Shown here one piece after another: positions 34,794 to 46,745 of a stretch of DNA of 64,000 bases. Made by a program: the position numbers and the translations under genes. Source of the DNA: Ipomoea triloba (taxonomy: Eukaryota > Streptophyta > Magnoliopsida > Solanales > Convolvulaceae). The stretch lies in the NCBI RefSeq assembly GCF_003576645.1, contig NC_044916.1:6268083-6332082 (forward strand). Reading direction: 5' to 3'. The first letter of the stretch is position 1; the number at the start of each line of letters is the position of its first letter. The notes under the pieces are model-generated. The model did not search any database, was not told the origin of the DNA, and saw only the letters and a list, made by a program, of their open reading frames with translations.

Positions 34794-35108
34794 CACATAA
34801 ATTATGCGTGTTGATTCCCAAAATGCAAACTAAATCTCAAATTTTCCAATAAAAAGAAGAAGTAAGATAAAAATGAAACATAAATTTCATTTTGTCTTTC
34901 CTATTTCCCTCACACATTTTTATTCAAATGTGAACACCATATAAGGTCAAATGGCCCACTAAAGAAAAATAATAAAAGAAAAGAAAGACAACAACCAAAA
35001 AAAAGATTTAAAAAAACATTATTTGTATCAAAATTCCCATAAATCTTACAAAGTGATTTTATGTTATTAATCTAAAATTGATTTACGAGTAATTAATTTA
35101 TGCTATAC

Positions 35109-35139
<31 letters not shown>

Positions 35140-35699
35140 NNNNNNNNNNNNNNNNNNNNNNNNNNNNNNNNNNNNNNNNNNNNNNNNNNNNNNNNNNNNN
35201 NNNNNNNNNNNNNNNNNNNNNNNNNNNNNNNNNNNNNNNNNNNNNNNNNNNNNNNNNNNNNNNNNNNNNNNNNNNNNNNNNNNNNNNNNNNNNNNNNNNN
35301 NNNNNNNNNNNNNNNNNNNNNNNNNNNNNNNNNNNNNNNNNNNNNNNNNNNNNNNNNNNNNNNNNNNNNNNNNNNNNNNNNNNNNNNNNNNNNNNNNNNN
35401 NNNNNNNNNNNNNNNNNNNNNNNNNNNNNNNNNNNNNNNNNNNNNNNNNNNNNNNNNNNNNNNNNNNNNNNNNNNNNNNNNNNNNNNNNNNNNNNNNNNN
35501 NNNNNNNNNNNNNNNNNNNNNNNNNNNNNNNNNNNNNNNNNNNNNNNNNNNNNNNNNNNNNNNNNNNNNNNNNNNNNNNNNNNNNNNNNNNNNNNNNNNN
35601 NNNNNNNNNNNNNNNNNNNNNNNNNNNNNNNNNNNNNNNNNNNNNNNNNNNNNNNNNNNNNNNNNNNNNNNNNNNNNNNNNNNNNNNNNNNNNNNNNNN
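35140..35699. other. Assembly gap (560 N) between poly-A tracts
   Basis: Unknown bases flanked on both sides by about 20 A residues. Open frames running through the Ns are meaningless. Confidence 0.99.
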
Positions 35700-35944
35700 A
35701 AAAAAAAAAAAAAAAAAAAGAAGAAGAAAAGAAAGATATACCTGATCATAATTTTCAAAACAACAAAAACGGGTCAAAGTACAGAAGCTGTGGGTTTCTT
35801 TCCTTTCCTCTAATAAGTTCTTCTTCGTCTTCATCTTCACGAAACTAAATCTGAAAACATTCATTCCAATCACTTCCCAGAAAACATCAACAATACACTA
35901 ACAAAAACAATACAGCCCCGTATCCATTTCCTCGGATTCAGCTC

Positions 35945-36100
35945 CCCTTTCATTATTATATACTCTCTCTCTCTCTCTCTATCTCTCTCTCTTCTCTTAT
36001 TCTATACTCGGCGGCACATCATCTAAAATCTCAACGTCCACGAACTCTTCAAGGTTCTTCTTCTCCACCCACTCTCTTGTTTTCTTTAATTTTCAGGTAT
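35945..36100 (+). promoter_or_regulatory. Core promoter and first leader exon of the GT14 gene
   Basis: TATTATATACT (about 35953) is followed by a (CT)n pyrimidine patch (about 35963-35998), a standard plant TATA plus Y-patch arrangement. A leader exon probably ends at TTTTCAG|GTATCA (about 36097). A leader-intron acceptor candidate, TTTTGCAG|AGAATTT, is at about 36865. Confidence 0.45.
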
Positions 36101-36993
36101 CAATTTCACTAAGCTTCTTTGTTTTTGCCTGAATTCAATGTGGGCGATCCGGGGAAACATAGTAAATACTCTGATATTCAACTTATATGCATATGTGTGC
36201 TTGGGAACAGAGTTTATGGAGCTCCTGATTTGGTTTTCTGCAGTTAGACTTTAGCTAAACTTTTAATGTTCTTAAATTATTGTGAATTTTCCAATATTTT
36301 AGACTGATTTATAGTGAAGTTTCTTTTTAATCTGAATTTTATTTATGCAGTATTTTTTTTTCTGGGAAAAACTATGCAGTCTGGGTTTTATTTATTTATT
36401 TCTCCCTTTGTGTTTGGATGCATAAGCAATTGAAATAATTGCTGTTTATAGAATTGGGAAATTTGGCAGTCTAAAGATTTTGTCTTTATCACTAATGTAA
36501 TGGAAAAATGAATAGCTACAATGCCTATGGGAAATTTGTTTTACTTATTTAAACCCATACGTATATATTCTTTTGGGTTCCTCGATGTAACTTGCCGGGC
36601 TGTTCTGCTTAAAATATTTGTGCATATCCAATAATATCTTGTACCCTTGAAGTATTTGCTTTTTTATAATAATATTATGTTGATTTTTCTTCTGTCTTAA
36701 TTCAATTGATCAGCAAGGCCTTTACGGAGTTTCCACGTCTGTACTAAGGCTATAGTTTAATGCCCTGAGAATCAGTTTTGCACGGTATCTTGTGATTCAA
36801 CAGCCTAAAGTAGAGGCTCAACTTTTGGAATTCAGTAGGAAGAACTCAATCACATCCTTTTGCAGAGAATTTCCGTGGAAAAACAGGAACCAGAGGTTGC
36901 TGACCTTTAGGACTACCATTATTGACGTTTTTGTGGGGTATATATAGTTATATATGTGATTCTTGCGGTGAGAACACATGCTAAGGTCTTGCT

Positions 36994-38853
36994 ATGGGGT
37001 CTGCAAACATGGAGAAGAAATGGGTGTTTCATCTTTGTATCAGCTCACTCATATGTATCTTCCTTCTTGCGACCTCGTTTAATATGGGCCTGCTTTCTTC
37101 ACTGCAAATCAATTCAATTTTCTCAATCTTTCCATCCCGGCTTGCGTCGAATCAAACGAGCTCGTATTTTGCTGAAGCAAAAGTTAGGCAATCTCCACCT
37201 CCTTCTAGCGGTCCTTCTGTTCCACGTTTTGCATATCTGATATCCGGTTCAAGAGGTGATATAGAAAAGCTATGGAGGACATTGCAAGCGCTGTATCATC
37301 CACGGAACTACTACGTTGTCCATCTAGACCTAGAATCCCCGGCAATAGAGAGGCTAGAGCTTGCCTCCAGAGTAAAGAAAGATCCCATTTTTGTGCAGGT
37401 TGGGAATGTCCACATGATTTCCAAAGCTAATATGGTTACTTATCGAGGGCCCACAATGGTTGCTAATACACTTCATGCCTGTGCCATTCTTCTCAAGAAG
37501 CACGCTGATTGGGATTGGTTCATCAACCTCAGTGCGTCAGATTATCCCTTGGTGACTCAAGACGGTTAGTTCTGCATTTTTGGCATGCAAACTTTTATCA
37601 TGTTCTCTTTATATACCAAAAAAGAAAAATCTTGCTTTTTTGACTCTTTTTGTTTGGAGGAGACATTTGATTTATATGTTTTATTTTTCTTGCCAGATCT
37701 TCTTTACACGTTCTCTGATTTAAAGCGAGAGTTAAACTTCATTGAGCATACAAGCCGGCTAGGCTGGAAGGCGTAAGCTCTCTGTCACTCTTATGGTTAC
37801 AGGGGTAACAAGAATTTCGGTCTTACTATATTGTTATACTAATTCTGTTGCAGGGGTCAACGGGCGATGCCATTGATTATAGACCCTGGCCTATTTCAGA
37901 ATACCAAGAAAGACATATTTTGGGTAACTCCACGAAGAGAATTGCCCACCGCCTTTAGACTCTTTACTGGTGAGTTTCATATTTCTAATTTTGAAGACTT
38001 GTTCAATCATGTAGGAAGTCTGCTAATCTCGCTCTTAGAAGTTCAAATGTGTTATTTCCCGCTAAAGTAATATCTTCTTTAGCTTAAAATAAGTAGCGTA
38101 TGGTAAAGGCTGCAGTTAACATTTTATAATTAGTTCACTTCAAATCTTGGTTGGATAGTTTAATTTATATTTTTCAGTTTTCTAATAGTGCAAGTGATCA
38201 ATCTCTTAGAGTAAAAAATGGATTTATAATGCTGAATAAAAGTTTTATAAAATAATCTATGTCAACCCAGTGATCAGTCCAATAAGTTTCGACGACCATA
38301 TTGCTTTGTATAATTTTGTATCCTAAATGTCGGGTAAAATTAATTCACTGCAGGTTCAGCATGGATGATCCTCGCAAGGCCATTTGTGGAGTACTGCATA
38401 TGGGGTTGGGATAATCTTCCCAGGACCCTACTTATGTACTACTCAAATTTCGTCTCGTCTCCCGAAGGATACTTTCAGACTGTTGTATGCAACGCCCCGG
38501 AATTTGTACCGACCGTGGTCAATAGTGACATGCACTATATTTCTTGGGACGTTCCTCCAAAGCAGCACCCGCACACTCTCACCCTGAATGATACGGGCAA
38601 GATGGTCGAGAGCTGTACTGCCTTTGCTCGGAAATTCAAGAGGGACGATCCCGTGTTGGATAAGATTGACAAGGAATTGCTTCACAGACGAAATGGTAGC
38701 TTCACCCCGGGCGGTTGGTGTGCTGGAGACCCGTCTTGCTCCAAGGTTGGAGATCCCACTGAACTTAAACCGGGTCCTGGTGCGAAAAGGCTCCGGCGTC
38801 TTGTAGGTAAACTAGTTTTGTCAGCAAAGTTGAATCAAAATCAGTGTAATTAG
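36994..38853 (+). CDS. GT14 beta-glucuronosyltransferase (GlcAT14-like, core-2/I-branching fold)
   Basis: Four coding exons (36994-37564, 37697-37772, 37854-37969, 38354-38853) join in frame to 420 residues. All introns are GT-AG. Residues of about 8-35 form a single signal anchor (WVFHLCISSLICIFLLATSF), giving a Golgi type II membrane protein. The Branch domain starts at about residue 78 (RFAYLISGSRGDIEKLWRTL), with YYVVHLDLESP, WFINLSASDYPLVTQDD, WKAGQRAMPLIIDPGLF, WGWDNLPRTLLMYYSNF, PEGYFQTVVCN and a C-terminal WCAGDPSC motif, all typical of plant GT14 proteins. Characterised members (GlcAT14A-C) add glucuronic acid to arabinogalactan-protein glycans. Length and motifs are normal and nothing is missing. 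An out-of-frame ATG at 36978 overlaps the start. The gene is convergent with the SPA-like gene. Confidence 0.93.
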
Positions 38854-40595
38854 AATAGTGTGTATTAATATTGCGTGTTGATTGAAAATGAAAAGTGGGA
38901 TTAGAAAGTCTGTTCATGGAAGCTCAATAATATCAGTCAGGGAATTTTGAAGAACTTTTGCTGCACCCTCACCATTTTTTGCATCCCCTTTGTGATAACC
39001 ACCACTTACTGCAAAATCAGTTCATTCTTTTCTTCTTTACTTAATCTTGTGCAGTCTGAAATTTGTTTATAGGTTTAAACCCTAAACCCATGACCCTCTT
39101 TGCCCTAGAGATTGTGGGAGGAAAATTACGGATGTGCCTCGCTAACATAAAATTTGAGTGCTTGTTTTTTGTCTCAAAACTGAGATCTTCTCCCATTGAG
39201 GATTTGAACTCAAATATTTGCTGGGCCACTATACCCACTCAACCTTTCGACCACTGAATCACACCCCAATAGGCTTGTTTCTAGAGTTGTGATTTTGCAG
39301 TGTCAAGTCCTCTATGATAATAGAAGGTTGGGGTGGTCCAGATTTCATTCTTAGAGATTCAATCCTATTGGTGAAGTTTTCTTGTTGCAAATGACTTGTC
39401 TAGAGTTTAAGTTAAGATATGATCTGTCAAGTACATAGTTTGTAGTTCAATAGCATCTCACAGGTTCAAATCACGATGTGTACATTGACTCTTTGTGCTC
39501 CAAAAGATTGAGAAAATATGTATAGACAGATATTATATTGTAATAGAATAAGTACTAAAAAAAAGAATTTATAGCATCTCACAGGTTCAAATCACGATGT
39601 GTACATTGACTCATAGCATCTCACAGGTTCAAATCACGATGTGTACATTGACTCTTTGTGCTCCAAAAGATTAAATCACGATGTGTACATTGACTCTTTG
39701 TGCTCCAAAAGATTGAGAAAATATGTATAGACAGATATTATATTGTAATAGAATAAGTACTAAAAAAAAAGAATTTAAATATGATATACACTATCTGACT
39801 CCCAACGACCCTCAAATAGTGACTATGAGTTGATTTGAGCGATTAATATTCAATGCACACCTTTAAATAGTGACTCCTGGTTACAAAGAGCACACAATCG
39901 AGCCTTACCTCATTCAAGAATAACTTTCTCATGGGCGCTGCTGCATATATCTATTGTTATTGAAGTAAATGCTAATAAAATTGCAAATAATGTTTATAGC
40001 ACAGAGCTAGGATTAACAGTGAACAAATTGCCAAAGTTGTTGGTCTCTTGTCAGTTTCAAGTCAAGGTCAACAACTAAGAAAACTTCAACTTGAGCAGAA
40101 ATAGACAGACAATCCAAGAGGGAAGACTTTAGGGTTTCAAAGTCATCGTCTTTGAAGGTTTACTCTTTCAACAAAATAGAAATTGGGTTTCAACATCTGC
40201 AGAAGAAGAAGCTTCAGTGGAAATTCCCACATCACAGAAAATGTGCATTTTACCCCATCTCCCTTACTGGGGCAGAATCACAGAAGCACGTATTTATCGC
40301 ACAGGGGATTGTAAGAACAGCAGAATGTACAAAGAAAACCGGCAATCTCACCGCATTCCCTCGCTCTTCGCTCAACTTCCATTTGTTGTTTCCGCTATTA
40401 ACTAATTGCAAAATTCTGTTTCCCGTCTGTGCTGGGTGTTGCTATGGCCTTCTATGGGTTTATCTCGGCTATTACAGTAAAGTACCTTTGCTTATAGCGA
40501 CGATTCACTGGTACCAAACACTTAATTGTGCTCTTAGGCCATCCCCCTTTGCCATTTCTCAATGCAGTTGTTGAGCCTCGAGATTATCAGCTGTG
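38854..40595. other. Spacer between two convergent genes, with SINE-tail array
   Basis: 3' flanks of the GT14 gene (left) and the SPA-like gene (right). The middle holds the scrambled SINE-tail repeats at 39431-39778. The frame at 40152-40574 starts without an ATG and lies downstream of the SPA stop on the opposite strand, so I do not call it a gene. Confidence 0.5.
39431..39778 (+). repeat. Scrambled tandem array of a SINE 3' region
   Basis: CAAATCACGATGTGTACATT occurs three times (about 39467, 39585, 39630), with a further partial copy at about 39675. GCTCCAAAAGATT occurs three times. GAGAAAATATGTATAGACAG with its tail up to AAGTACTAAAAAAAA occurs at both ends. The units match the 3' half of the SINE family (box B-like GGTTCAAATCACG, then the GACTCTTTGTGCTCC tail). 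The copies are joined at different points, which indicates several slippage or template-switch events rather than one clean duplication. Confidence 0.8.
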
Positions 40596-43500
40596 TTAAA
40601 CCATCTCCAAGAGCTTGATGTCACCCATGGAATTTGCGGCTACTAAGGTGTTGGATTGGCCGCGCCAACAAACAGACGAGATAAATTGCATACCATCATC
40701 CATTTCGTCACCAGAAGGGTCTGTGCTGTTAAATTTGTACGATAATGCAGGCATTGGAAAGGCTTTGTGGTAGACGAAAACCTGCAGGGTTTCAGAAGCA
40801 TTAGCACTGGGCTACGAGCGCCAAATTAGGAAAACGAATAATCCGTTATAGAATTAACGCAAGTGATACCTCATTTGTCTCGGAGCCGGTGGCAATGAAT
40901 CCGTCGGATACAGACAGGCCAACAAAGTTCTGAAACATTAAAAAAAAAATGGCGTTTCTTTAGCGGTGAACCACATTTTAATATACTATGATGAGCTCAC
41001 AGATTGAATTCAAAATTGTTTTTGGCCACAGTTCAACTAGGCATCATAATGGCACAAACTAGTGGCTTTAAAAATGGAGAAAGAAAATACCTTCACATTC
41101 ATGTGTCCCGTAAATGACTGAACGGGACAATCAAGAACCCGAGATGCAGACATGGACAAATCCCAAAGCTTTATTGTGTTATCTGTAGAAGCAGATACGA
41201 GCGTCGTTGAATCAATAAACTTGATGTAGCTCACTGTCTTCTTGTGCCCCATTAGTGTGCATAAAGGCATTTTGGAGTTTCGAAGATCGTAGTAATAAAT
41301 CATATGATCAGCTGAGCCAAACGCAAGAGAACGACCAGAATCGAAAGGGAACTGAACGCAGCACACGTTCGCTTTCGTTTTGATGGTCCCGACACAAGCG
41401 CCCTGCAGCAACAACCCATGTAAGAAAAACAACTCATTACACATTGTGAATTCAAGCCACAACGAAACAATAACTAGATTACTGTAGTACGTTTAGTTTC
41501 AAAGCTGACATCCACCAAGTGCAAAAGTAGAATTGCCTGATTGATATTCCAGAGTTTAACAGTGCCATCATCACTGCCGCTGGCTAACAATGTTGGATCG
41601 GCTACCGAGAAATCCACGGACCAGACCCGCCTCTCGTGCTCTTTCATTTCCATGAAAAGTTGACTTCTAGTAACATCCCAAACCTGAACACGATAAAAAA
41701 CTTATTTAACTCTTCATTTGAGTAGTTTCAATGAAAAGTAAACGTAGTATGGGGATCTGGCCTACCTGTACCACACCTTCAAAGTTACTCGAAGCAATCT
41801 GGCTTTTTACATAGCTATTCCAACATATACTGCTTAGCTTTGATCTACTAGACATCTCAACTACAGGATAATGAATATCGCGATCTTGTTTTAAGATGGA
41901 ATTATATTCGAAGACCTTGATCTTCTTATTCACACCAGCAGTCGCGAAAAATTCACCATCACGATCAAAGCTGAGAGAGCATACAAGATTTGAAGAGTTT
42001 AGGAGATCCCCTTGCTTTAAGTTTGCCTTCTCTTCTAACTTACTAAAAGACATGTACTTACACAAGCCCTCAAGGAATGAATTGATCCACCCACTTTGTG
42101 TCTCCTCATTACGCCCTCCTTTCGACGACAAATTACTGACAGAACTTCTTTCAGTTGCCACAATGGAGCCCCTACCGTCACTGCTGATTTGAGAATATCT
42201 ACTCAATGGTTTGGCTGTCGGTTTTAAAGCTCGGCGCCTTGTCAGGAAATAAGCGGACTCCAATTTTCTGAAATTCTTCATCAGCCTGGAACTTTTCGAG
42301 AGAAAGCTCCCTTGACTTTCAACACGTGTCTCGTGTTCATCTGCACGGTCACCAGTTTCCTCCACGTTGCAGGTACCAAACCCCACCCTGCTCCGTTTTC
42401 TAGATCTAGAGCTTCCAGAATCATCATCCTCGGCAATATTTCCCCTATTCGATGCAGACTTTTTACCCTGATCAAGGTTTGAATCTCCTTTTGTCCTAAG
42501 GGCCGATTGCATATTTGTAACTCCTTCTAAATCAGAAGACAGAAAAGATATTATCTCATTCAAACTATCTGCAACCTCCTGTTTTCTCTGTTGGGTTAAC
42601 AAAAGGAACTCCAGCAACAAGTCCTGCTCGTCTATTTTTTCTCTAAGTGCTATTGCTGCTTCCCATTCTTCTAAGCTTTCTCTTGGATCATTAAGGAACT
42701 CACTTTGCAACAGCTCACTGTAATACACAACAAAGAGAATATGAGAATGGAAATTTGAAGGTCTTCCGATTGTCCAAATCAAGGAACGATGATAAAAGAT
42801 CGCAAAAAATAAGAAGCTTTCAATACGGTACGTCCCTTTTACCAGATTGAGGAAGAAAGGGTTAGATGCTATAACTCCTATAAGAGAGCATACATGGTCA
42901 GCTCAAGAGCGTGGTGCAAATCTGAACATTTATCTCATTGAATTGAATGTAAACACTTCGTATACTCAAAACAAAGTGAAATTGTCTTAAAACCGAAAGT
43001 GAACCAATCAGTTCTATCAATGCAGACATTTCCCCAGTCACATGTCATGCTACACCATTAGAGCGATGAATAAGTTGACAAAAAGTGAATACACGGTACC
43101 CCATTGCTTTCTTTTTTTATTTTCTTCTCTTTCCACTTTTGGTATAGTAATGAAAATCTTTTGCAAGGAATAGTTAGACAGTTAGTGAAGTAAAAAAACA
43201 TAAAAGAAGCATTTATGCCAAACTTGATATAGATTAAATATAGTACAAGTACAAGACAATGGCAAATGTGCTGCAGTCTTCCTTTAACAATGCATAGAAG
43301 ATTAAAAAAAGAAAAGGTGTAAATGTGTAATGCTGCCTATGCTGAAGTTTATCGATGCTATAAATGAGAATGCTTATATCAGTTAATAACGTAATCTTGT
43401 AAGAACTTTGAAAAGCAAATAATGCAGCATGCGATACATTGTAGAGAATGGAAACTAATGGTATGTGGTGCAAGGAAATCACGGAACCTTAAGCATATTT

Positions 43501-44564
43501 AAGATGACAATAAGCAAATGAGGCTCACCCCAAATTTGGCCTACTACTTGGCTGAGGGTGCAGTAACCACAAACAAAACGAAGCTTCTTTGGGCCACTTG
43601 AGTAGCAACTGAGGGGGGAGCACGCGATGTCTGAGACTAGACATAGTTGCACTTTTTTCTTCGGGTGAATGGAACGTGCAGAATAGCTGCTCACAAGTGA
43701 AATGCCAGTTTGTAAGGCTAGGAAACAATAAACGGAATACCAACCAGCCTAATTCAATTTATCAATCACTATTCACTAATGACTAACCTCAAAGAGAAGC
43801 ACTCCAAGTCGATAAACGTCTGAAGCACAAATGCTAGGCTCACCAGAAACCTCTTCTGGACTAGTGTACCAATTGGTTTCCAAGAGCAATATCTGTTTCA
43901 TGGGGAACGAATGCTGCTGCTTCTCCTCCGCTTGCTGGTTCTTATCGGCCTCTAAAGTCTGCATAGCATTTGCACAATTCATCTCAACTTCCAACCTTTG
44001 TGTCACAGCCTGCTTTTCTTGTTCAAAGTCACGAGCCCCGGGTGAAGATGCCCCCTTAAACTCAGCAGTCTCGCTGTTCAATCCGTCCTCAAGCGACTCG
44101 GAGCCCGAATGAGAGCAGGAGGCTGATTCAATAAACGCAACACGGTTGAAAGACGACATAACAAAGCACGAGGGGCGCACATTGTGAACCACAATGCCCT
44201 GAGAATGCGCCAGGTTAACAATGTCCACAATTTGGGTAAAAATGTGCAAACACTCGAGAGAATCGACTGTTCTTTCCGGGTTGTCCAGCCACTGTCTCAA
44301 ACTAACATCCCTATTATCATCTAAGCCAAGGCCAAGCCCATCTCCAGAAACCCCACCCTGGGGTTTTATGCAATCTATATAGGGCAGCAACCCCATTCCT
44401 TCCCTTCCCTTTCTTGCAGGGATGGAAGCAGAATCAGGTGAGGCATCACTGGAAGATCTCACACTGCTCCCACCAACAACAACCCTTGGATTCCTATCCA
44501 CTACTGATGAGTAATTCAACCCCCTGGAAGAACTATTCCAACCTGTCTCAGAAGAACCCTCCAT
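40596..44564 (-). CDS. SPA-family COP1-interacting WD40 protein (SPA3/SPA4-like)
   Basis: Seven coding exons in transcript order: 44564-43788, 43686-43529, 42717-41766, 41683-41537, 41402-41091, 40929-40870, 40781-40596. They total 2592 nt and give 863 residues. Exons 1-2 encode the degenerate kinase-like region ([61 protein letters not shown], then [20 protein letters not shown]). Exon 3 holds a coiled coil ([20 protein letters not shown]) and, from about residue 550, the first WD40 repeats. Exons 4-7 complete the C-terminal propeller ([62 protein letters not shown]). SPA proteins bind COP1 through the coiled coil and, with CUL4-DDB1, target light-signalling transcription factors for degradation. 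The short N-terminus matches the SPA3/SPA4 branch, not SPA1/SPA2. The intron after exon 4 has a GC donor or an alternative GT; see findings. Confidence 0.93.
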
Positions 44565-44852
44565 TATTGCACACTTTCTTTTGCTCAGATACACAGACAT
44601 AAACAATCAAGAAATTGAGAAATTCTAAGATACCCAACACCTTCTTCTATATCCATGTCACATCAAGAAACCATTTTAAACCCTTACACACTACCCAAAC
44701 CCAATCCTATTGGAAAGCTCAAAAACATCATTTTTTTTACCTTATCAAGAGCAGCACAAGACAACCTCAGTTCTTGAAGCATACAAACAAACCCCAGAGT
44801 CAAAAACAATGGATCACCTAAACGTGGCACCCTTGAAACACATAGATATCTC

Positions 44853-44891
<39 letters not shown>

Positions 44892-45260
44892 ACCATTTAT
44901 CACTATATCTCTCACCCAGTAGAAGGAAAGGAAAACTGACAAAGGAGCTCAGGTACATGTGTTTTAGGTTAAAGCAAACAAAACAATAAGAACCACAGAA
45001 CAGATGCTCTTCAGATACTGCAAAACCCCAAAAACACACTGGGAAGCTTTTATTCCAAGAAGGCACCACAGCCTCATAAACTTCATGTACTGTTTTATTC
45101 TTTAACAGTAAACATAAATATATATTTCTTGAATAAATAATTCCAGATAAACTCAACCCCAAAGATATAAAATTAGAAAAAGTAAAAAGAAACACATTTC
45201 CACGTCCACACAAAATAGTGAAATACATGACCTGCTGAGAAGAAAACAAGGTGAGGACGA
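44565..45260 (-). promoter_or_regulatory. 5' leader and promoter region of the SPA-like gene
   Basis: Upstream of the ATG in transcript direction. It contains a (GA)n run on the plus strand (44855-44887), i.e. (CT)n on the gene's strand, a common plant 5'-leader or Y-patch feature. The transcription start is not resolved. Confidence 0.35.
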
Positions 45261-45549
45261 CTTTCACTGTTGCAGTGGGGTAGGGATGATAGGAACATGA
45301 TTTTGTTTTCTTGCATAGTTTATTGTTTGAATTTTTTTAAAGAAATTATGAACCCTAGGCAGCCTTTTCCTTGTCTCAAAGCCACTCATTTCTGCTTCTA
45401 TTCCATCCCACCATACGTGGCTCATTCACCTCCTCAAACTACCCTGACAGCTAAAATGTTGGGGCACAGTGCATTACAGAAAAAGAATGTTTTATAAATA
45501 GTTTTCTCAAATAATTTGAGACAAAACTTTATCTTCACAGCGTGATCAT

Positions 45550-46535
45550 AAACCCTTCTCCCAATTCGTTAAATCTCCAATCCTACTCTCCGACTCCACA
45601 TATGAAAAGATATAAATTATAGTATTCAATGACTCAAAAGACAATATCAAATATCAATACATACATAAAGAATTTGTCAACTTTGAACATAATTCGAATT
45701 TCAAACATGATCATAAATTCTGATATTCACCCCTTACACATCAATTAATCAATTCTTAACTGATATGATCCATAAAAAAACGTTAGGTGATTCTACATAA
45801 TAAGAATATTTCAAGTCATAATTATAATTATATTTTCACAATTTAACATTTAAAATGATTCAAGAATATAATACCAATAAGTCTTTCTCAAATCTCAATG
45901 TGAGTACTCACAACTTACATTATTTTAAAGAGATGATATTATTATCTAAAGTAGTTTTACATTCCATGAACCAAAGACCCTTAAACCCTTCTCCCAATTG
46001 GTTAAATTTCTAATCCTACCCCCGACTCCACAAAATATATGAAAATATATAAATTATAGTATTCAACGACGCAAAAGACAAAACCAACACCAAATATCGA
46101 TACACATATAAAGAATTTGTCAACTTTGAACATAATCCGAATTTCAAACATGATCATAAATCCTTATATTTACAACTTGCACGTCTATTAATCAATTCTT
46201 AACTGATATGATCCTACGTGATTCCAGATAATAAGAATACTCAATGTCATAATTATAATCCTTCCAGAGAATAAGAATATCTCAATGTCATAATTATAAT
46301 CCTCCATTGAGACTCGAACCCACCACCTCCTATATAAAAGAAATGAAAAGGGTTTGATGCCACTGGACCACAAGGTCATAATTATAATTATATTTTCACA
46401 ATTTTAACATTTAAAATGATTCGAGAATATAATGTCAATAAGTCTTTATCAAATCTCAGTGCGAGTGCTCACAACTTACGTTATTTTAAAGAGATAATAT
46501 CATTATCTAAAGTAATTTTACATTCCGTGAACCTA
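45550..46535. repeat. Tandem duplication, 433-bp period, two diverged copies
   Basis: AAACCCTTCTCCCAATT starts at 45550 and 45983. Both copies carry TATAAATTATAGTATTCAA, AAGAATTTGTCAACTTTGAA, TTTCAAACATGATCATAAAT, CAATTCTTAACTGATATGAT and TTTAAAGAGAT(A/G)ATAT. The second copy is longer because a SINE (46301-46374) and a small local duplication inserted into it. Confidence 0.85.
46287..46388 (-). mobile_element. SINE inserted in the duplicated segment, 14-bp target duplication
   Basis: GTCATAATTATAAT occurs at 46287-46300 and 46375-46388 around the insert. On the minus strand the insert reads GACCTTGTGGTCCAGTGGCA (box A), then GGTGGGTTCGAGTCTCAATG (box B). The 3' half of the SINE is absent, so this is a 3'-truncated copy or a tRNA-related half element. 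The equivalent site in the first copy (about 45819) is empty. Confidence 0.85.
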
Positions 46536-46679
46536 CTTTAAATTACTAAAGTTATTAATTTAATTGTCAAAGCTTTGAATTTTTTCACTAATAAACTAAA
46601 CATTAAATTAGATCAGAATACTTGTTCATACCTAACTAATAATTTTCCATTCATTCGGTCATGCATGCCACCTCTCAAA

Positions 46680-46745
46680 TTCAAAGCACGTGGATGTTCT
46701 ACAAAAATTATTTAGTACGTTCCGGTCCTATCACGTGTCGGGATT
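46680..46745. promoter_or_regulatory. Pair of G-box motifs
   Basis: GCACGTGG (about 46686) and TCACGTGTCGG (about 46731) lie 45 bases apart in an otherwise AT-rich spacer, about 1.5 kb beyond the SPA-like gene's 5' end. CACGTG is bound by bHLH and bZIP factors, including light-signalling ones. Whether the sites act on the SPA-like gene is unknown. Confidence 0.3.

Noticed and set aside
35093..35873. Long open frames of 221-256 residues across the N gap
   Set aside because: They consist almost entirely of unknown bases and poly-A or poly-T translation.
39431..39778. CRISPR-like or satellite array
   Set aside because: Repeat spacing is irregular, the units match the SINE tail, and this is a plant nuclear sequence.
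40152..40574. 140-residue plus-strand frame
   Set aside because: It has no ATG, no recognisable domain, and lies just past the 3' end of the SPA-like gene on the other strand.
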